In this document: positions 32,670 through 44,772 of the stretch, piece by piece | Numbering within the stretch: the stretch's first letter is position 1 | Layout of the letters: the number at the start of each line of letters is the position of its first letter | Assembly: GCF_000226115.1 (NCBI RefSeq) | Contig: NC_016462.1 | Span: 558,001 to 622,000, forward strand | DNA from: Thermothielavioides terrestris NRRL 8126 | Lineage: Eukaryota; Ascomycota; Sordariomycetes; Sordariales; Chaetomiaceae | Direction of reading: 5' to 3' | DNA: 64,000 nt | Program-made: the position numbers and the translations under genes | The notes under the pieces: model-generated | The model's input: only the letters and a program-made list of their open reading frames with translations | Database searches by the model: none | Told to the model about the DNA's origin: nothing

Positions 32670-34922
32670 TCACGCTGTACCCGCCGAAACCCCCGAGCCA
32701 GCCGCACCGCCTCCAGCCCCATCACTCTTCTTCGCACCACCGCCACTGCCACCGCCTTCCTTCTTACCCTCCTTCCCCTCCTTCGCATCCTTATCTTTAT
32801 CCCCCCTCCCCCGTCCGCCGCGTCTCCTTCCACCGCGCTTGCCTCCCGGCTGCTGCTCACCAGAGCCTGCCTTGTCCCCGGCCGCGGTAGCAGGTCCGGC
32901 TGCCGAAGCGGGAGCTGGGGTTTGTTGTTGTTGTGTTGGGGGTGGCGCAGACTGAGTTTGGCCTTGAGTTTGCTCCGGTGGGGCAGGTTGCGGAGCAGGA
33001 GCGGCAGCGGGAGAAGCAGCCTTGGCCGGCGGCTGAGCCTGTTGGGCCTGTGCAGACGCCGGCGCAGGATGAGCAGCGTTCTTCCCCTGCGTCGGCGCCG
33101 ATGCCGACCCTTTCTTGCCCATCTCCTTGCGCTCGAGGACCTGCACGGTGGCTTGGGCGACGGCGACGGGGCTGGCGGCCATGGCCTTGGCGAGGCCGTC
33201 GTGGCTGGCGAAATCGACGTAGGCGAAGCCCTTCTTGCGGTCGATCTCGACGCTTGTGACGGTGCCGAACGCCTGGAGGGCCTCTTTGAGCAGTGCCTCG
33301 GTTACGCCTTGGGAGTGGTTGGCGTGCTTGACGAACGCACGAGTGGCACCTGGGCTCGGAGCGGCCGGCGTGCTCGCTTTCTTGGAAGCGGCGCCCTGCT
33401 TTTGGGCGGTGGACTTGGGCCCAGACGCAGGGGCTGCTGTTGCGGGCTGAGCTGATACGTTGGGTGTGGAGGGACCTGATGGCGCTGATGTTGTCGCGGG
33501 TTGTGTTTGCGGCGATGGGACTTGCTGGCTGCTGTCCTTCTTCTTCAACACGGCGATAGGCCCTTTTGGCGGGGTCGAGGTGGCGGGCTCTGCCGGTTTC
33601 TCGCCCTTGGTGTCACCCTTCGCATCTCCCTTTGGTTTCCCGGTATCTTCGCCAGTGCCGCGTTTCCTATTCCGTGCTCTGCCTGAAGCGGAGGGCTGTG
33701 TTTTGGCAGGAGCGGACGACGCCGAGGACTCCGCGGGCGAAGAAGGGGCTGCTGGCTCCGACGCAGCGGTCACGATTGGCTTCCCGGTCTCCTTCGTAGG
33801 GGTTGCCTTTGCCTCTGCTTCTGCTTTGGCCGCTTCTTGGCGGGCCTTGCGGTGCGCATTCCCAGGGCTAAGGCCCAAGTCGCGTTGCAGTATCCGGGCA
33901 GCAGCAGCTATGCCGGCCCTGCGGCTCTTTGGGAGAGCCTCCTGGGATCCTGACTGGGCGCTGGGCTGGGCGCTGGGCTGGGCGCTCGGCTGCATCTGGG
34001 CTGCAACAGCCTTTGCGGCCTCGGCGGCCGCTTCTGCTGCAGCAGCGGCCTTCTTAGTTAGGATCTTGACTGACTCCTTCGGCTTCTGCGCGGGCTTCTC
34101 TGGCGCTTTTTCCTTCTCAGGCTTGCCATCCCTGGATTTCTTCTTGGGCTCCTCAGCAGCCGCCGGGGCTGTCTTGGCCTTGCCCCCCTGCGAGTCATGT
34201 CGCGCGTGCTTTGCGCTCTTTGCCGCAGCGGCGTCCTTGGCCTTAGCCGCCCTCTTCTCCTTCAGGTACTCGACTAAGGGCGTTGTTGTCGTCTTTTCGG
34301 TCTTGCTGGTCTCTTCAGCGCCCTGGTCCGCGTTGGGAGCTTCTTTGTTAACGTCAGGATTGGCCAGGCCCTCGAGAAAAGCCATAAATTCCGGGTCTTG
34401 GTCAATGGTGCCCTGGCGTCCATCCACGCGCTTCTTGCCGCTGGGGATCTTCTTGTAGGTGGCGAACTCGACGGTAGGCAGGGACACGAGGGCGGGGTCA
34501 TTGTACGTCTCCTTGGCATCCTCCCACTTGTTCGACTGCACCGTCTGGAGAAGCGCGGTCAAAAGGTCCCTCCGGGTGACATGGAGATATGCGCGGGCGG
34601 GCCGCGACGGCTTTGATGGACTGTTGGGGGCGGCGAATCAGTACTTTCAGAAGTCATTGAACTGCTGGAACGGAGTGGCTCACTGTTTCGAGACTTTCCC
34701 CGGCCAGTACGAAAACCAGTCGACCCTGCCGTGTCCGACCGCCCACTCGTCCCCGAGGATGGTAACGAATTCCTCCTCTGTCATGCCCGGCGGTAAACGG
34801 CGAACCACGACCTTCTCGCCCTGCATGGGGGCTTTCACCTTGGGAGCCGTCGGCGCATCGGCGGAAGACTGGGTAAGTGAACCGCCGTTTGTCTTCTTCG
34901 ACAACAGCTGTGGGGTGCCCAT
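32670..34922 (-). CDS. upf3: Upf3 nonsense-mediated mRNA decay factor
   Basis: Links exon-junction or ribosome-bound complexes to Upf2/Upf1 in nonsense-mediated decay. Exons 34922-34684 and 34620-32670 give 729 aa. The 63-nt intron (34683-34621) has a GTGAGC donor, a CTGAT branch point and a CAG acceptor. It restores the conserved run DWFSYWPGKVSK followed by PSKPSRPARAYLHV, the Smg4/UPF3 domain (about residues 36-190). The middle is long, Ala/Lys/Pro/Ser-rich and low complexity, with a nuclear-signal-like RARNRKRG. A second RNA-recognition-like fold appears near residues 505-575 (AFVKHANHS, then GFAYVDFASHDGLAKAM). The C-terminus is an RGG-like run rich in Gly/Arg/Lys. An in-frame start further upstream is possible; 34922 was chosen because the extra N-terminus is not conserved-looking. 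Confidence 0.88.
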
Positions 34923-35673
34923 CACGGTGAAGAAGCCCGGCTTTGGGGCGGGGGGTGGGGGAAATCCGCCAAGCGCAAAGCAGCGAAAGGCGACGGTAGT
35001 TATCGGCAAGAGATGAGAACCCAGGCAGTCGCTGAATACCACTCGGAGTGCTCAGGTCGCACGTCGGCGTGTTCTCAACTCTCAAGCTCGGGGAGCGATG
35101 TTCAGTGCGATAATGGAGGGGTGAGGTTAAGTTGCTCGCAGCTCCCCATGAAATCGAGAATCTGATAAGGATGTGAGTGGGGCCGACTTTTATCAAGGAC
35201 CGCTGCGGCAGCCTGCAGGGTCGGACATTGGCTCAGGTTGCTTGGCATGATGGTGCGCAAGCTGCAGCGGGGGGCCGCCCCGGAAGCGGGTCGAGGTGCC
35301 CTGGAACCGCACTCGGGGCGCGTAAATCTCGGTTGAATGGCGGGCCCCGATGCCATCCCGTCCCATCTGCGCCTCGGTGCTTCCGTGCCTAACCTCAGGT
35401 TCTTCCGTACAGTTTTACCTGGCTCGCAGCGGAACGACGGTGCCGTTGTTAGCCCCAATGCTTCCGATTTAGTGATTAAGGAGAATACACGCACGATCCT
35501 GATCCGACCGTGCATTAGTTAACAGCTCGGAAGCGGCGCCACCTGTGGGCGATCCAGCCCCTCCCCCTCCTCCGCCGCCATCACCCCCTCCACCGGACGC
35601 CCCCCCGTCGATCTCCCTCCTTCGCGTTCTCTCTCAACCATCACGATACGAATCAGACTCACACGCAACCGTC
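34923..35673. other. Divergent promoter of upf3 and the PP2A-like gene
   Basis: 751 bp between two divergent start codons. The right side is CT-rich just before the phosphatase ATG. I see no coding sequence. Confidence 0.4.
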
Positions 35674-37042
35674 ATGGCGACTGTGCCTAAGCCCGGTCCG
35701 GCAAACCTGCGGCCTGGCGCCGGCCTGGACGAGTGGCTTGAGGAGGCCAAGCAGTGCCACTACCTGCCCGAGCCGGTCATGAAGCAGCTGTGCGAGATGG
35801 TCAAGGAGGTGCTGATGGAGGAGTCCAATATCCAACCGGTGGTCACCCCAGTCACAATATGCGGCGACATCCACGGCCAGTTCTACGACCTGCTCGAGTT
35901 GTTCCGCGTCGCTGGCGGCATGCCCGGCGAGTCCAACGTGCAGGCCCCCACGACGAGCACGACCGTCATCACGTCCGACGACATCGAGCCGCCAACAGAG
36001 ATCACAAACCCGAAGCTGAAGCAGAAGGTCAGGAATGCCGGGGCTGGCGCTGGGACCGAAACCGGGACCGGGAACGGGACCGGGACGGCAGACGACCATG
36101 AAGACGATGACGCGGCTGCCGCTGCCGAGACACACGAGGGGAGCGCCCCTCCAGCCGACTCGGGCTCGCAGTCCGCAGAGACCCGATTCGTCTTCCTCGG
36201 CGATTTCGTCGACCGGGGCTACTTCAGCCTCGAGACCTTTACTCTCTTAATGTGTTTGAAAGCAAAGTGAGCAAATGAGCTGCCGCCGCCTCTTGACCGG
36301 GACGCTCAGTTAACATGCGTGCCACTCCTCCAGATACCCCGATAGGATAGTCCTCGTGCGCGGCAACCACGAGTCGCGCCAAATAACGCAAGTGTACGGC
36401 TTCTATGAGGAGTGCCAGCAAAAGTACGGCAACGCGTCGGTGTGGAAGGCGTGCTGCCAGGTGTTCGACTTTCTCGTGCTGGCGGCCATCGTGGACGGGA
36501 CGGTGCTGTGCGTGCACGGGGGGCTGAGCCCGGAGATCCGCACCATCGACCAGATCCGCGTCGTCGCGCGCGCCCAGGAGATCCCGCACGAGGGCGCCTT
36601 CTGCGACCTCGTCTGGAGCGACCCGGAGGACATCGAGACGTGGGCCGTCAGCCCGCGCGGCGCCGGCTGGCTGTTCGGCCACAAGGTCGCCACCGAGTTC
36701 AACCACGTCAACGGCCTGACCACCATCGCCCGCGCCCACCAGCTGGTGAACGAGGGCTACAAGGTATTTATTTCCTCCCTCCCCCAACCCCTCCCCGCCT
36801 TGTAGAATACCCGAACAAAACTAACAAAGCACTTTTTTTCCCCCTTCCAGTTCCACTTCCCCGAAAAGTCGGTCGTCACCGTCTGGTCCGCCCCCAACTA
36901 CTGCTACCGCTGCGGCAACGTCGCCTCCATCATGACCGTCGACACCGCCCTGCGCACCAAGTTCGCCATCTTCTCCGCCGTCCCCGACGACCAGCGCCAC
37001 ATCCCCGGCGGCCGCCGCGGCGCCGGCGATTACTTCCTTTAG
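35674..37042 (+). CDS. ppg1: PP2A-like serine/threonine phosphatase catalytic subunit, probably Ppg1
   Basis: Metal-dependent protein phosphatase of the PPP family. Exons 35674-36266, 36334-36763 and 36851-37042 give 404 aa. All metal and catalytic motifs are present: GDIHGQ (64-69), GDFVDRG (176-182), RGNHESRQ (207-214), [16 protein letters not shown], and [11 protein letters not shown], with the PP2A-type C-terminal DYFL. PP2A-like enzymes are about 305-315 aa. This one has an extra segment of about 85 residues (85-170) rich in Thr, Gly, Ala and Asp between GDIHGQ and GDFVDRG, coded inside exon 1. I prefer Ppg1 over Pph3 (PP4) or Sit4 (PP6) because of the N-terminus and the divergence in the middle, but this is inference and the symbol is tentative. 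Confidence 0.85.
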
Positions 37043-38104
37043 GGGGTTCACCAACCGCCCTGGAGGAGGGGGAGAAGGAGGAGGAGGAGGAGGAGGAGGG
37101 CCGTTCCCGCCGTTGTCGCTTCACTGTCGTTGCTGCAGTCGGTTGCTGGTTGTGAGGACCCGGAGGCTGGCTGGCGGTAGACTGCGTCGCGGCATTGTGA
37201 ACTGCCGTCCTTCTCCTTTGGCGGGAGTGGGCCGTTCTGAGCGGCGCTAGGTTGATGGTAATGTGGCGTGCCGAGATCCGCTGATCTGCTCAGAACTGCG
37301 GGGACAGACCGCCCGGGGTGGGGGAGGGGGTGGGGGGGAAGGATAGAAGGGGATTGGAAGGGGATTCGTGCCGCGGGAAGCCACGCGGCCTACGTAGACT
37401 CCCAGGCGCGGCCGCGGGGCAGCGTGGGCTGAGGTGTCTGGTTTGCTTACCCACCGGTGGTATCCTGTCGCGAATATTTCTCACTAGGGTGCTGTGGCTG
37501 CTCTAGAGGTGGTGCATACCGTCCGTTTTTGTGCGGCATCCCCGGAATGGACTTCGTCCAGCACCTCTCAGGCTCGCGAGGAGTTCACGGGTTGTGGAAG
37601 GGTGGCAAGGGGGCGCATGTAACGAAATAGATGGACGGATTGATGAAGCGCGCAAACCGGCCGGCTGGGTGGGCGGTTCATGAGGGAAGACGACCGGCGA
37701 GCGCGCGTTGTAATGTTAGGCTTTTCGGTATCGAACGAAAGGGAGCAGAATAAGCGGGCATGCTGATACCCCTTAGACACCCATTTGTTCCCAAACCACT
37801 TGCACATGATGTTGGATTGGCCGGCAGTGCCTTGTATGGAGCGAGACAGATACTTGTTGATATGCGTGAGCAAATCATGGCTAAATTTTTGAACTTTTTT
37901 GGCCTGTATTAAGATTTCGCCCACCGTCTATCGAAGCGCTCGTCAACCACTGCTGAGCATCTCTAGAGCGTTTGTTATAATGCAAAACACCGCTTCCCCG
38001 GGTGTCACAATCACCACGTCCCGTCAGGACACATCATACACATTACCCCCACCACCACCACCTATCTTTTCTTTCTCTGCCATCCCCCGGGAATGCAGAG
38101 CGCA
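37043..38104. other. Convergent intergenic region
   Basis: Lies between the 3' ends of the phosphatase and threonine synthase genes. It contains a purine-rich GGA repeat just after the phosphatase stop (37065-37102) and AT-richer DNA near 37700-38000. No gene is supported. Confidence 0.4.
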
Positions 38105-39933
38105 TCACCTCAGCCCCTTCAGCTCCTCCTCGACCTCCTGCTTGACCAGCTCCCGCACGGCGGTCCAGTCGTTGGCCACGTCGCGGACCCTCTTCTCCTT
38201 CTTGTCGAGCCCGACGAACTCGGGCGGGAGCACCTTGGCGTCGAACTCGAAGCCGGGCTCGTCCCGCAGGGCGAGCGTCACGGCGCCGGCGAACTTGGCC
38301 GGGTGCGCGGTCGACAGCGCGATGGTGGGCACGCCGGGGGCGCGCGCGGCCGACCGCCTCGCGGCCTCGACGCCGACGGCCGTGTGCGGGTCCAGCACGT
38401 AGCCGACCTCCTTGTACAGGCTGCGGATGGTGTCGAGGGTCTGCTGGTCGCTGACGCGCTCGCTCTCGAAGGTGCGGCGGGCGGCCTCGAGCACGTCCTT
38501 GTAGACGGGGCCGAAGCCGCCCTTGGTCTTGAGGTCGGCGAGCCAGGCCGAGACCTCCTGGCCGGCCTGCTTCTTGTTCCATTCGTCGTCCATGCCGGCG
38601 CTGGACGCGAACTCGTAGGCGAGGAACCAGAGCAAGCGCTCGAAGTTGGAGGACACGAGGATGTCCATGGCCGGCGACAGCGTCTCCTTGACGCCGTCCT
38701 CGTGCGCCTTGACGCCGTCCGCGGGGAGGCCGCCCTCGGCCGCGGCGCCGTACGCGGGCTTCTTCTCGTACCGGCCCGTCTTCCAGAACCGGTCGAGGAT
38801 GTCGTTCTCGTTGGTCGCGATGACGAGTTTGTCGACGGGCAGGCCCATGCGGTGGGCAAAGTAGCCGGCCAAGATGTCGCCGAAGTTGCCCGTCGGGACG
38901 ACGAAGCGCACCTTGTCGCCGATCTTGAACGAGTCGGGTTGTTGGCGGGCGAGCGAGAAGTACGAGTAGAAGTAGTAGACGGTCTGGGCGAGGATGCGCG
39001 CCCAGTTGATCGAGTTGACGGCGCCGAGCTTGTGGCTGGAGTTGATGTCGGGGTCGGCGAACAGAGCCTTGACGATGTCCTGAGAGGGGGAGAGAAAAAA
39101 AAAAATGTGAGCAAGGATCCTCGGGCGCACCGGCGCGGTCGTCACCTCGTCGCACTCACCTGGCAATTGTCGAAGTTGCCCGTCACGGCGAGGTTGTGGA
39201 CGTTGGCGTCGAGCACCGTAGTCATCTGGAGTTCTTGAATGGGGCTCACGCGGCCCTTGGGATGGAGCATGAAGACGGAGACATCCTTCTTCCCCCGCAG
39301 GCCGTAGATGGCGGCCGAGCCCGTGTCGCCGCTGGTAGCGCCCACCACGGTGAGGTGATACCTGTCCCGCCCCGTCTTGCCCTCGTTCCGGCGCACCAAA
39401 AAGTACTCGAAAAGGTTGCCGAGGAACTGTAGCGCCACATCCTTGAAGGCGAATGTCGGCCCGTGGAAGAGCTCTAGCAGGTGGATGTTCCCCTGCAGCT
39501 GGATGAGCGGGGTGACGTCGGGGGACCGGAAAGTGGCGTAGCTGCGGCGGATGATGTCCTTGAGGTCCTCGGCCGGGATCTCGGAGGGCGAGATGTAGAG
39601 CGACAGGACGTTGAAGGCAAGATCAACGAACGAGAGGTCCTTCCAGGACTCCCATTGCTCGGCGGCGGGAATCTCATGGGGAATGTACAGACCGCCGTCG
39701 GAGGCGAGGCCCTTGAGGACGACCTCCTCGAAGGAGAGCTGTTATTCGCAAAGCGTCAGCGCTGTGCGGTCCTCTCGCCGCCGGCAGATGGCTCGCGCGA
39801 TGCGATGTGCGAGAAAAAGGGAAGGGTAGGGGCCAGGGCCTACACCGCTGTCGTCGCCCCGCGTGCTCAAGTAGCGCTGCGACTCGGTGTGCGTCTGGCC
39901 GGAGGAGCCGTTCGTGACAGCGCCGTTCGACAT
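38105..39933 (-). CDS. thr4: Threonine synthase
   Basis: PLP enzyme that converts O-phosphohomoserine to threonine, the last step of threonine synthesis. Exons 39933-39844, 39738-39160 and 39079-38105 give 547 aa (yeast Thr4 is 514). The N-terminal exon ends in RYLSTRGDDSG and joins LSFEEVVLKGLASDGGLYIP, which is the family start. The PLP lysine is K129 in FHGPTFAFKDVALQF. The SGDTGSAA phosphate-binding loop and the PTGNFGDILAGY segment of the fungal/bacterial ThrC group follow. The first intron (39843-39739) begins GTAGGC and the second (39159-39080) GTGAGT. A TGACTC half-site lies about 100 bp upstream of the start, consistent with general amino acid control. Confidence 0.96.
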
Positions 39934-40031
39934 GGTGGCACGAGGTTATCTCTCGAGATGGCTGACGGGCGGTCGATAGTTGCGGTTGGAACCCAACTGC
40001 TTCGGGGTCGCGGGCGGACAGCAAGGTGAAG

Positions 40032-40037
40032 GAGTCA
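40032..40037 (-). promoter_or_regulatory. Possible CPC1/Gcn4 half-site upstream of thr4
   Basis: TGACTC read on the minus strand, 99-104 bp before the thr4 ATG. The full site is TGASTCA; here the last base is C, so it is a near match. Position and target gene make it plausible. Confidence 0.35.
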
Positions 40038-42176
40038 GAGGCTGGCGGCGGGCGGGAAGCGGTGCCGAGCATCGGCGGGCGGGCCCGCCGCAAGGGCGCT
40101 GCTGGAGCCTGCAGCGCAGAATTTTGCCCCGCACTGATACCACTTACATGGTGCAAACCAAATGGCGGGGGACCAGGGACGGCGTGCGGGTTTCTGAGCC
40201 AAGTAACTCACTTTCTCCAGTCCGTGGCCACATACAGTCCCGTCAATTGCCATGGAGAGGCGCCAGCCAGAATGAATTGATGCAATTGATGCATATTCCT
40301 AGCCGCGGAAGGCAGAGGCGTCATTCGTGGAGCTGGGGCACGGCGTGCGCAGGGCAGGACGGCCGTTCTCGTCCCAAAACGACCAAGATGAATTTGGCTT
40401 CGGATGACTGGCTGCGAGGTCCCACTCGATGCCCAGATCAGATCAAGCCCCAAACCCCAAACAGGATGCGCTTCTGCGAGTGTCGACAGCACGACGGTCT
40501 TATACCTTTTTGCTGCATGCTTCTCGGAAAGTATCAGCGATCGGGTTGCGGCGGTCGATTCGCCGTGCGCACGCCGCATCGGGTCCGGGCTCCGAAGGTC
40601 AGTCGTGTTCCCATGCAGATCCATGTCGAATTCGCTTGTACCGTGTGCCAAGTGGTGCAGGTTGACACAACTTAACGGTGGCAAGCGCATTCAGACAGAG
40701 ATGTGGGCAGCATGGGGCCTCGCGGTGCCGCCATCTTCCAGGCGCGGCGGCGGACCTCATGGCCTGGAACGTGGTTGGGTTCCAAACCCGGAACATCAGG
40801 TGGCCGCGACCCGCCGCTTGGTGTTTGCTTGTGAGTAAGCGCCAAACAGTCAACAGACTCGCGGGATCATGGCAGTCCGTTCTGATGCCCGCAAGATGGC
40901 TCGTTGGAAGTGTGCGTGGAGCAGGATCAAGGTCTACGGAGGATCGAGATGTTCAAACGATGAAAGACGACGCTTGCGGAGCTGTGGAACAGCAAGAATA
41001 ACATACACTAACAATATCTGGACCCCCCGCACACTCGGGAACTGCGTTGCAATCCGAATTGGTCATGGCCCATTGCACGCTTGACGCGGCCTGCTGCTGT
41101 GTGGTTGTCAGACGACGGAATGAGTGGGAGTTTGTGTGACTGGATTGGCGTCTGGCGACAAATGGCCGCCCACCAACTGATCGTGGGGCGCTGCACAGTG
41201 CAGAAGGGTGGGGTCTCTTCTCAGTCCATTGGCCAGCCCCAAGCTTGGGGGACGCGGGGCTAAAGCGGAAGATGGGTCCACCTAGTGCATGGCGGAGGCG
41301 GAGCCCAATCCATTGGCAGACGGCAACGACGGACGCAGCCCCTGGCCCCGCTAGGCAGTTAACGCTAGTTTAGGTCATGGAGTTTACTTGATGGCCGGCT
41401 GGAACCCTGCGGGTGTCCAAGTAAGCCCAGTCATCGACAACGAATGGCTTGCCATGAGAGGACCTGGATGATGGACAAAGCATTTTCCCAGCCATTACGC
41501 TACTATGTATGTTGACGTTTGAGAAGCCCCGCAACGGGCGCCGAAGTGATGGAGTCTGGCCGCCGATTTGGGGCATGGTCAGCACTGGAATTCTGAGACT
41601 GACGGCCGCGGAGGCAAGCAGTGTTGGCCGCAGACGATCACCGCGATCAAACATGGGTGAGAGGATCGAATGATTTTCAACAGCATTGTGGAGGTAGAGA
41701 GGGGAGGGAGGTGGTCAGGTACCTATAGCAGGATCAACGCGTCGGCAAATCAGTACCTACCGCATCGCTCTTCATCGTTTGCATCTTCAGTTTCTCGCTC
41801 TTCCTTTGTTCGACCGTGATTCTTAGCGCAAAACCAAAACCAAAACCAAAGTCACCACATAAGGTTGGCAGGCCGTTTTGCTGGCCGCTCATTGCGCCGA
41901 CCAGAGAGGCAACTGACGCCATTGCTGTTCCACAGCTTGTCTTATCTGCCGCGCAGCCGCTGCACTGCTGCTGCACTGTGTGCTTGTTCACATCCTCAAC
42001 GCAGATAACACGGGGACCTGGCGATAAGGCTGCACACTGTACAGTGTATTCCGCACTCCTGCCTCTTCCCCCTCCCTCGACTCCTCACGTCCCCGACATT
42101 GGGGAGCCAGTCATCCGGCTCTCCCTGTTTCTTTCTCTCCCACTCTCCAATTGTTGATCGACGGGGGCGACGACGG

Positions 42177-42183
42177 TATAAAT
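42177..42183 (+). promoter_or_regulatory. TATA box upstream of pps1
   Basis: TATAAAT about 305 bp before the pps1 ATG, preceded by a pyrimidine-rich stretch. Confidence 0.4.
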
Positions 42184-42486
42184 CCACAAAGGAAAACAGA
42201 CAGACCCAAGCCCCTCCTCGTCATCACGCCGACCATTCATCGGGGCAGTTATTGCTTCCCTCGAAGATTCCAAGCTCGACCGCGATCTCGATCCCGATCC
42301 CGATTTTGACCCCCGGAAACCTTGAACGTCATTAACCCTGGCGCTATCGGTCGCCGAGACTGCTATTACAGTAGACAGCCCACCCACCTACCTGTATATA
42401 GCTACCTTCCGGGTGCCAAATGCTGGCCTCTCGCCGCCGCCCCGCGTGAAGCCATCAAGCCGTCAAGCCGTCAAGCCGCGAGAGCC

Positions 42487-44772
42487 ATGGCCACGATTGC
42501 CCTCTCCCGACCCGTGGCCTCCCACCGCCCCTCGTCCAACATCAGCCCGCTGACCCCGACCATCACGCTCGACAGCCATCCCTCACAATGTCCCGGCCCC
42601 GTGCCCAACAAGCACATCCCCGTGTGCCCTCCCGGGCCCATGCCCCAGGAGGAGCCCTCCACGCCGCCCCGGTCGCCCGGCAAGGAGGAGGAACAGCTGC
42701 CCCGCTCGCTGCTGTACCCCCCGGATAAGTTCCACCGCGTCGAGATGGGCCGCCTCGCCGTCTACAAGATTGACGCCGACGGCGTAGCCGCCGCGCTCGA
42801 CCATCTTGCCCGCCAACCGCTGCCCGAGCCGTCGCAGGTCTTCCCCTGGCTGCATGGGCTCCATCCCAACAACCAGATTCAGCAAGCCTTCTTCATGGCC
42901 CAGAAACGCGCCCTGAGGAGGACGCCCCCGTGCCTGCGCGGCATAACCATCGTCAAGGCCGACGGCGAGCTGAACGTGTCTCGCCTGAAGGGCGCCATCG
43001 CTCCGCACGAGTTCCTGCAGCTGGGCGGTTCCGCCCCCGAGTTTCTCGACGTCGACCCCAAGGACGGCTTCTCGGTCCGCAACTTCCAGATCCAGGCCGC
43101 CAAGTCGGCTATGACCTCCGACATAATCGTCTATGGTGACGACGACGCGGCCGTGCGCAAGCTGGGCTGGGACATCGCCGGCGCCCAGCAGAGATGGCGC
43201 GACAAGCACGAGGCCCTGAACCACCACCTGCCACCCTACAGCACCTTTATTTGCGTGAGCCCCTTCGCCGAGTTCGAGAAGAGGCACCCCGAGATCGTAG
43301 CCGTCAATTCGGCCGGCCTGCTGACCGGCAATGTCCTGGACTTCTTCCACCAGGAGCGGAGGGAGATGTACGAGATGACGCGCGCGTCCGAGATCTCGCC
43401 CAACGTGTGGCTCGGCCCGACGCCCGAGCCTGGCTCCGAGGACGAGCAGGGCTACGACATCCTGATCGAGTGCAGCGACCTAGGCCGGCTGAACCCGGCC
43501 GCGCTCCGCGCGATCTCGGAGGGCCCCGACGACGAGTCCAAGCAGTTCCACCTCGACTTCCCCTCCTCAGGCAGCATCCTCGCCCCGACCTGGTCGCACG
43601 CCGAAGCAGACGGCATCGTCGAAACTTGCAAGTGGATCTACCACCTCGCCCACGGCACCCGTCCTGGCCCCCCAGCCGACGAACAACAACCGCAGCACCC
43701 CGACGCCGACGGGGACATCCCCATGACAGCGATAACTACCGCCACCACTGCCACAGCACGCCCGCGCAGCATCCTCATCCACTGCGGCGACGGCTACACC
43801 GAGTCGACCATGCTCGCCGTCGCCTACCACAGCTTCAGCACCGGCCGCCCCGTGCCGGCCGCCTGGCTGGACCTGCACACGTCCCAGCAGCGCAACTGCT
43901 TCGCCTATCCGGCCGACGTGGCCCTACTATCAGCCATCAACCAGCGCCTGCTGCAGGCGTCGCCCGCCGCCGCCGCCGCCGCGGCGCACGACGGGCCGGC
44001 ACCCGAGGAGCCGCGCTGGTTCGCCGGCTTCGACGGCTCGTTCCCAAGCCGCATCCTGGACTACCTGTACCTGGGCAACCTGGGCCACGCGAACAACCCG
44101 GATCTGCTCAAGGCCCTGGGCATCGGGCAGATCCTCAGCGTCGGCGAGACCGCCATGTGGCGCGACGGCGAGCTGGACGAGTGGGGGCCCGAGAATACGT
44201 GCGTCGTGCAGGGCGTGCAGGACAACGGCATCGACCCGCTGACGGACGAGTTTGAGCGCTGCTTGGCGTTTATCGGTGCGTTTGTTTCTTCCTTGTCACC
44301 CCTGTTTTCTGTTCCTCACAACCGCTGCTTTTCTTTCTTTTCCTCCGCCCCTCCCCCATCCCTCTTTCTCGCGCTCCTCGTCGAAAATGCTAACGTCGCT
44401 CGTCTCTGTCACGGGTAAACAGACCGCGGCCGCGCCAATGGCACAGCCACGCTCGTGCACTGCCGCGTCGGCGTCTCGCGCAGCGCGACCATCTGCATCG
44501 CCGAGGTCATGGGCAGACTGCGCATGTCCTTCCCGCGCGCCTACTGCTTCGTGCGCGCCCGCCGCCTCAACGTCATCATCCAGCCACACTTGCGCTTCGC
44601 CTACGAGCTGCTGAAGTGGGAGGAGATCCTGCAAAGCAGAGGCGGCAACGGCAGCGGCGCTGATGGCAGCGAGGGTGCACAAGAGGAGAGGCGCGGCGGT
44701 TTCAAGAGGGAGCTTGAGTGGGCCGAGATCGCGCGCGAGATTGCGCTGATGAATCGTCCTTACGCACGATGA
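42487..44772 (+). CDS. pps1: Pps1 dual-specificity protein phosphatase
   Basis: Tyr/Thr phosphatase implicated in yeast S-phase checkpoint control. Exons 42487-44275 and 44423-44772 give 712 aa; the 147-nt intron has a CTAAC branch point and CAG acceptor. The catalytic domain is C-terminal, with HCRVGVSRS (C610, R616) and a preceding LDYLYLGNLGHANNP substrate-recognition block. An earlier segment, SILIHCGDGYTEST near residues 430-445, resembles a second phosphatase loop that lacks the Arg of CX5R, so it should be inactive. The YEMTRASEISPNVWLGPTP segment starts that domain. This two-domain layout is characteristic of Pps1. The N-terminal 90 residues are Pro-rich. The start is the first ATG with good context (GAGCCATGGCC). 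Confidence 0.92.

Larger units (their letters stand above)
39934..42486. other. Long divergent promoter region of thr4 and pps1
   Basis: 2.55 kb with no supported gene. It includes the TGACTC site near thr4, a TATA box near pps1 and a CT/CCC-rich leader (about 42040-42150). Confidence 0.4.

Noticed and set aside
33460..34458. 332-codon plus-strand frame opposite upf3
   Set aside because: Caused by Ala-coding repeats of upf3 read in reverse; no recognisable domain.
38093..39238. 381-codon plus-strand frame opposite threonine synthase
   Set aside because: Shadow frame; all family motifs are on the minus strand.
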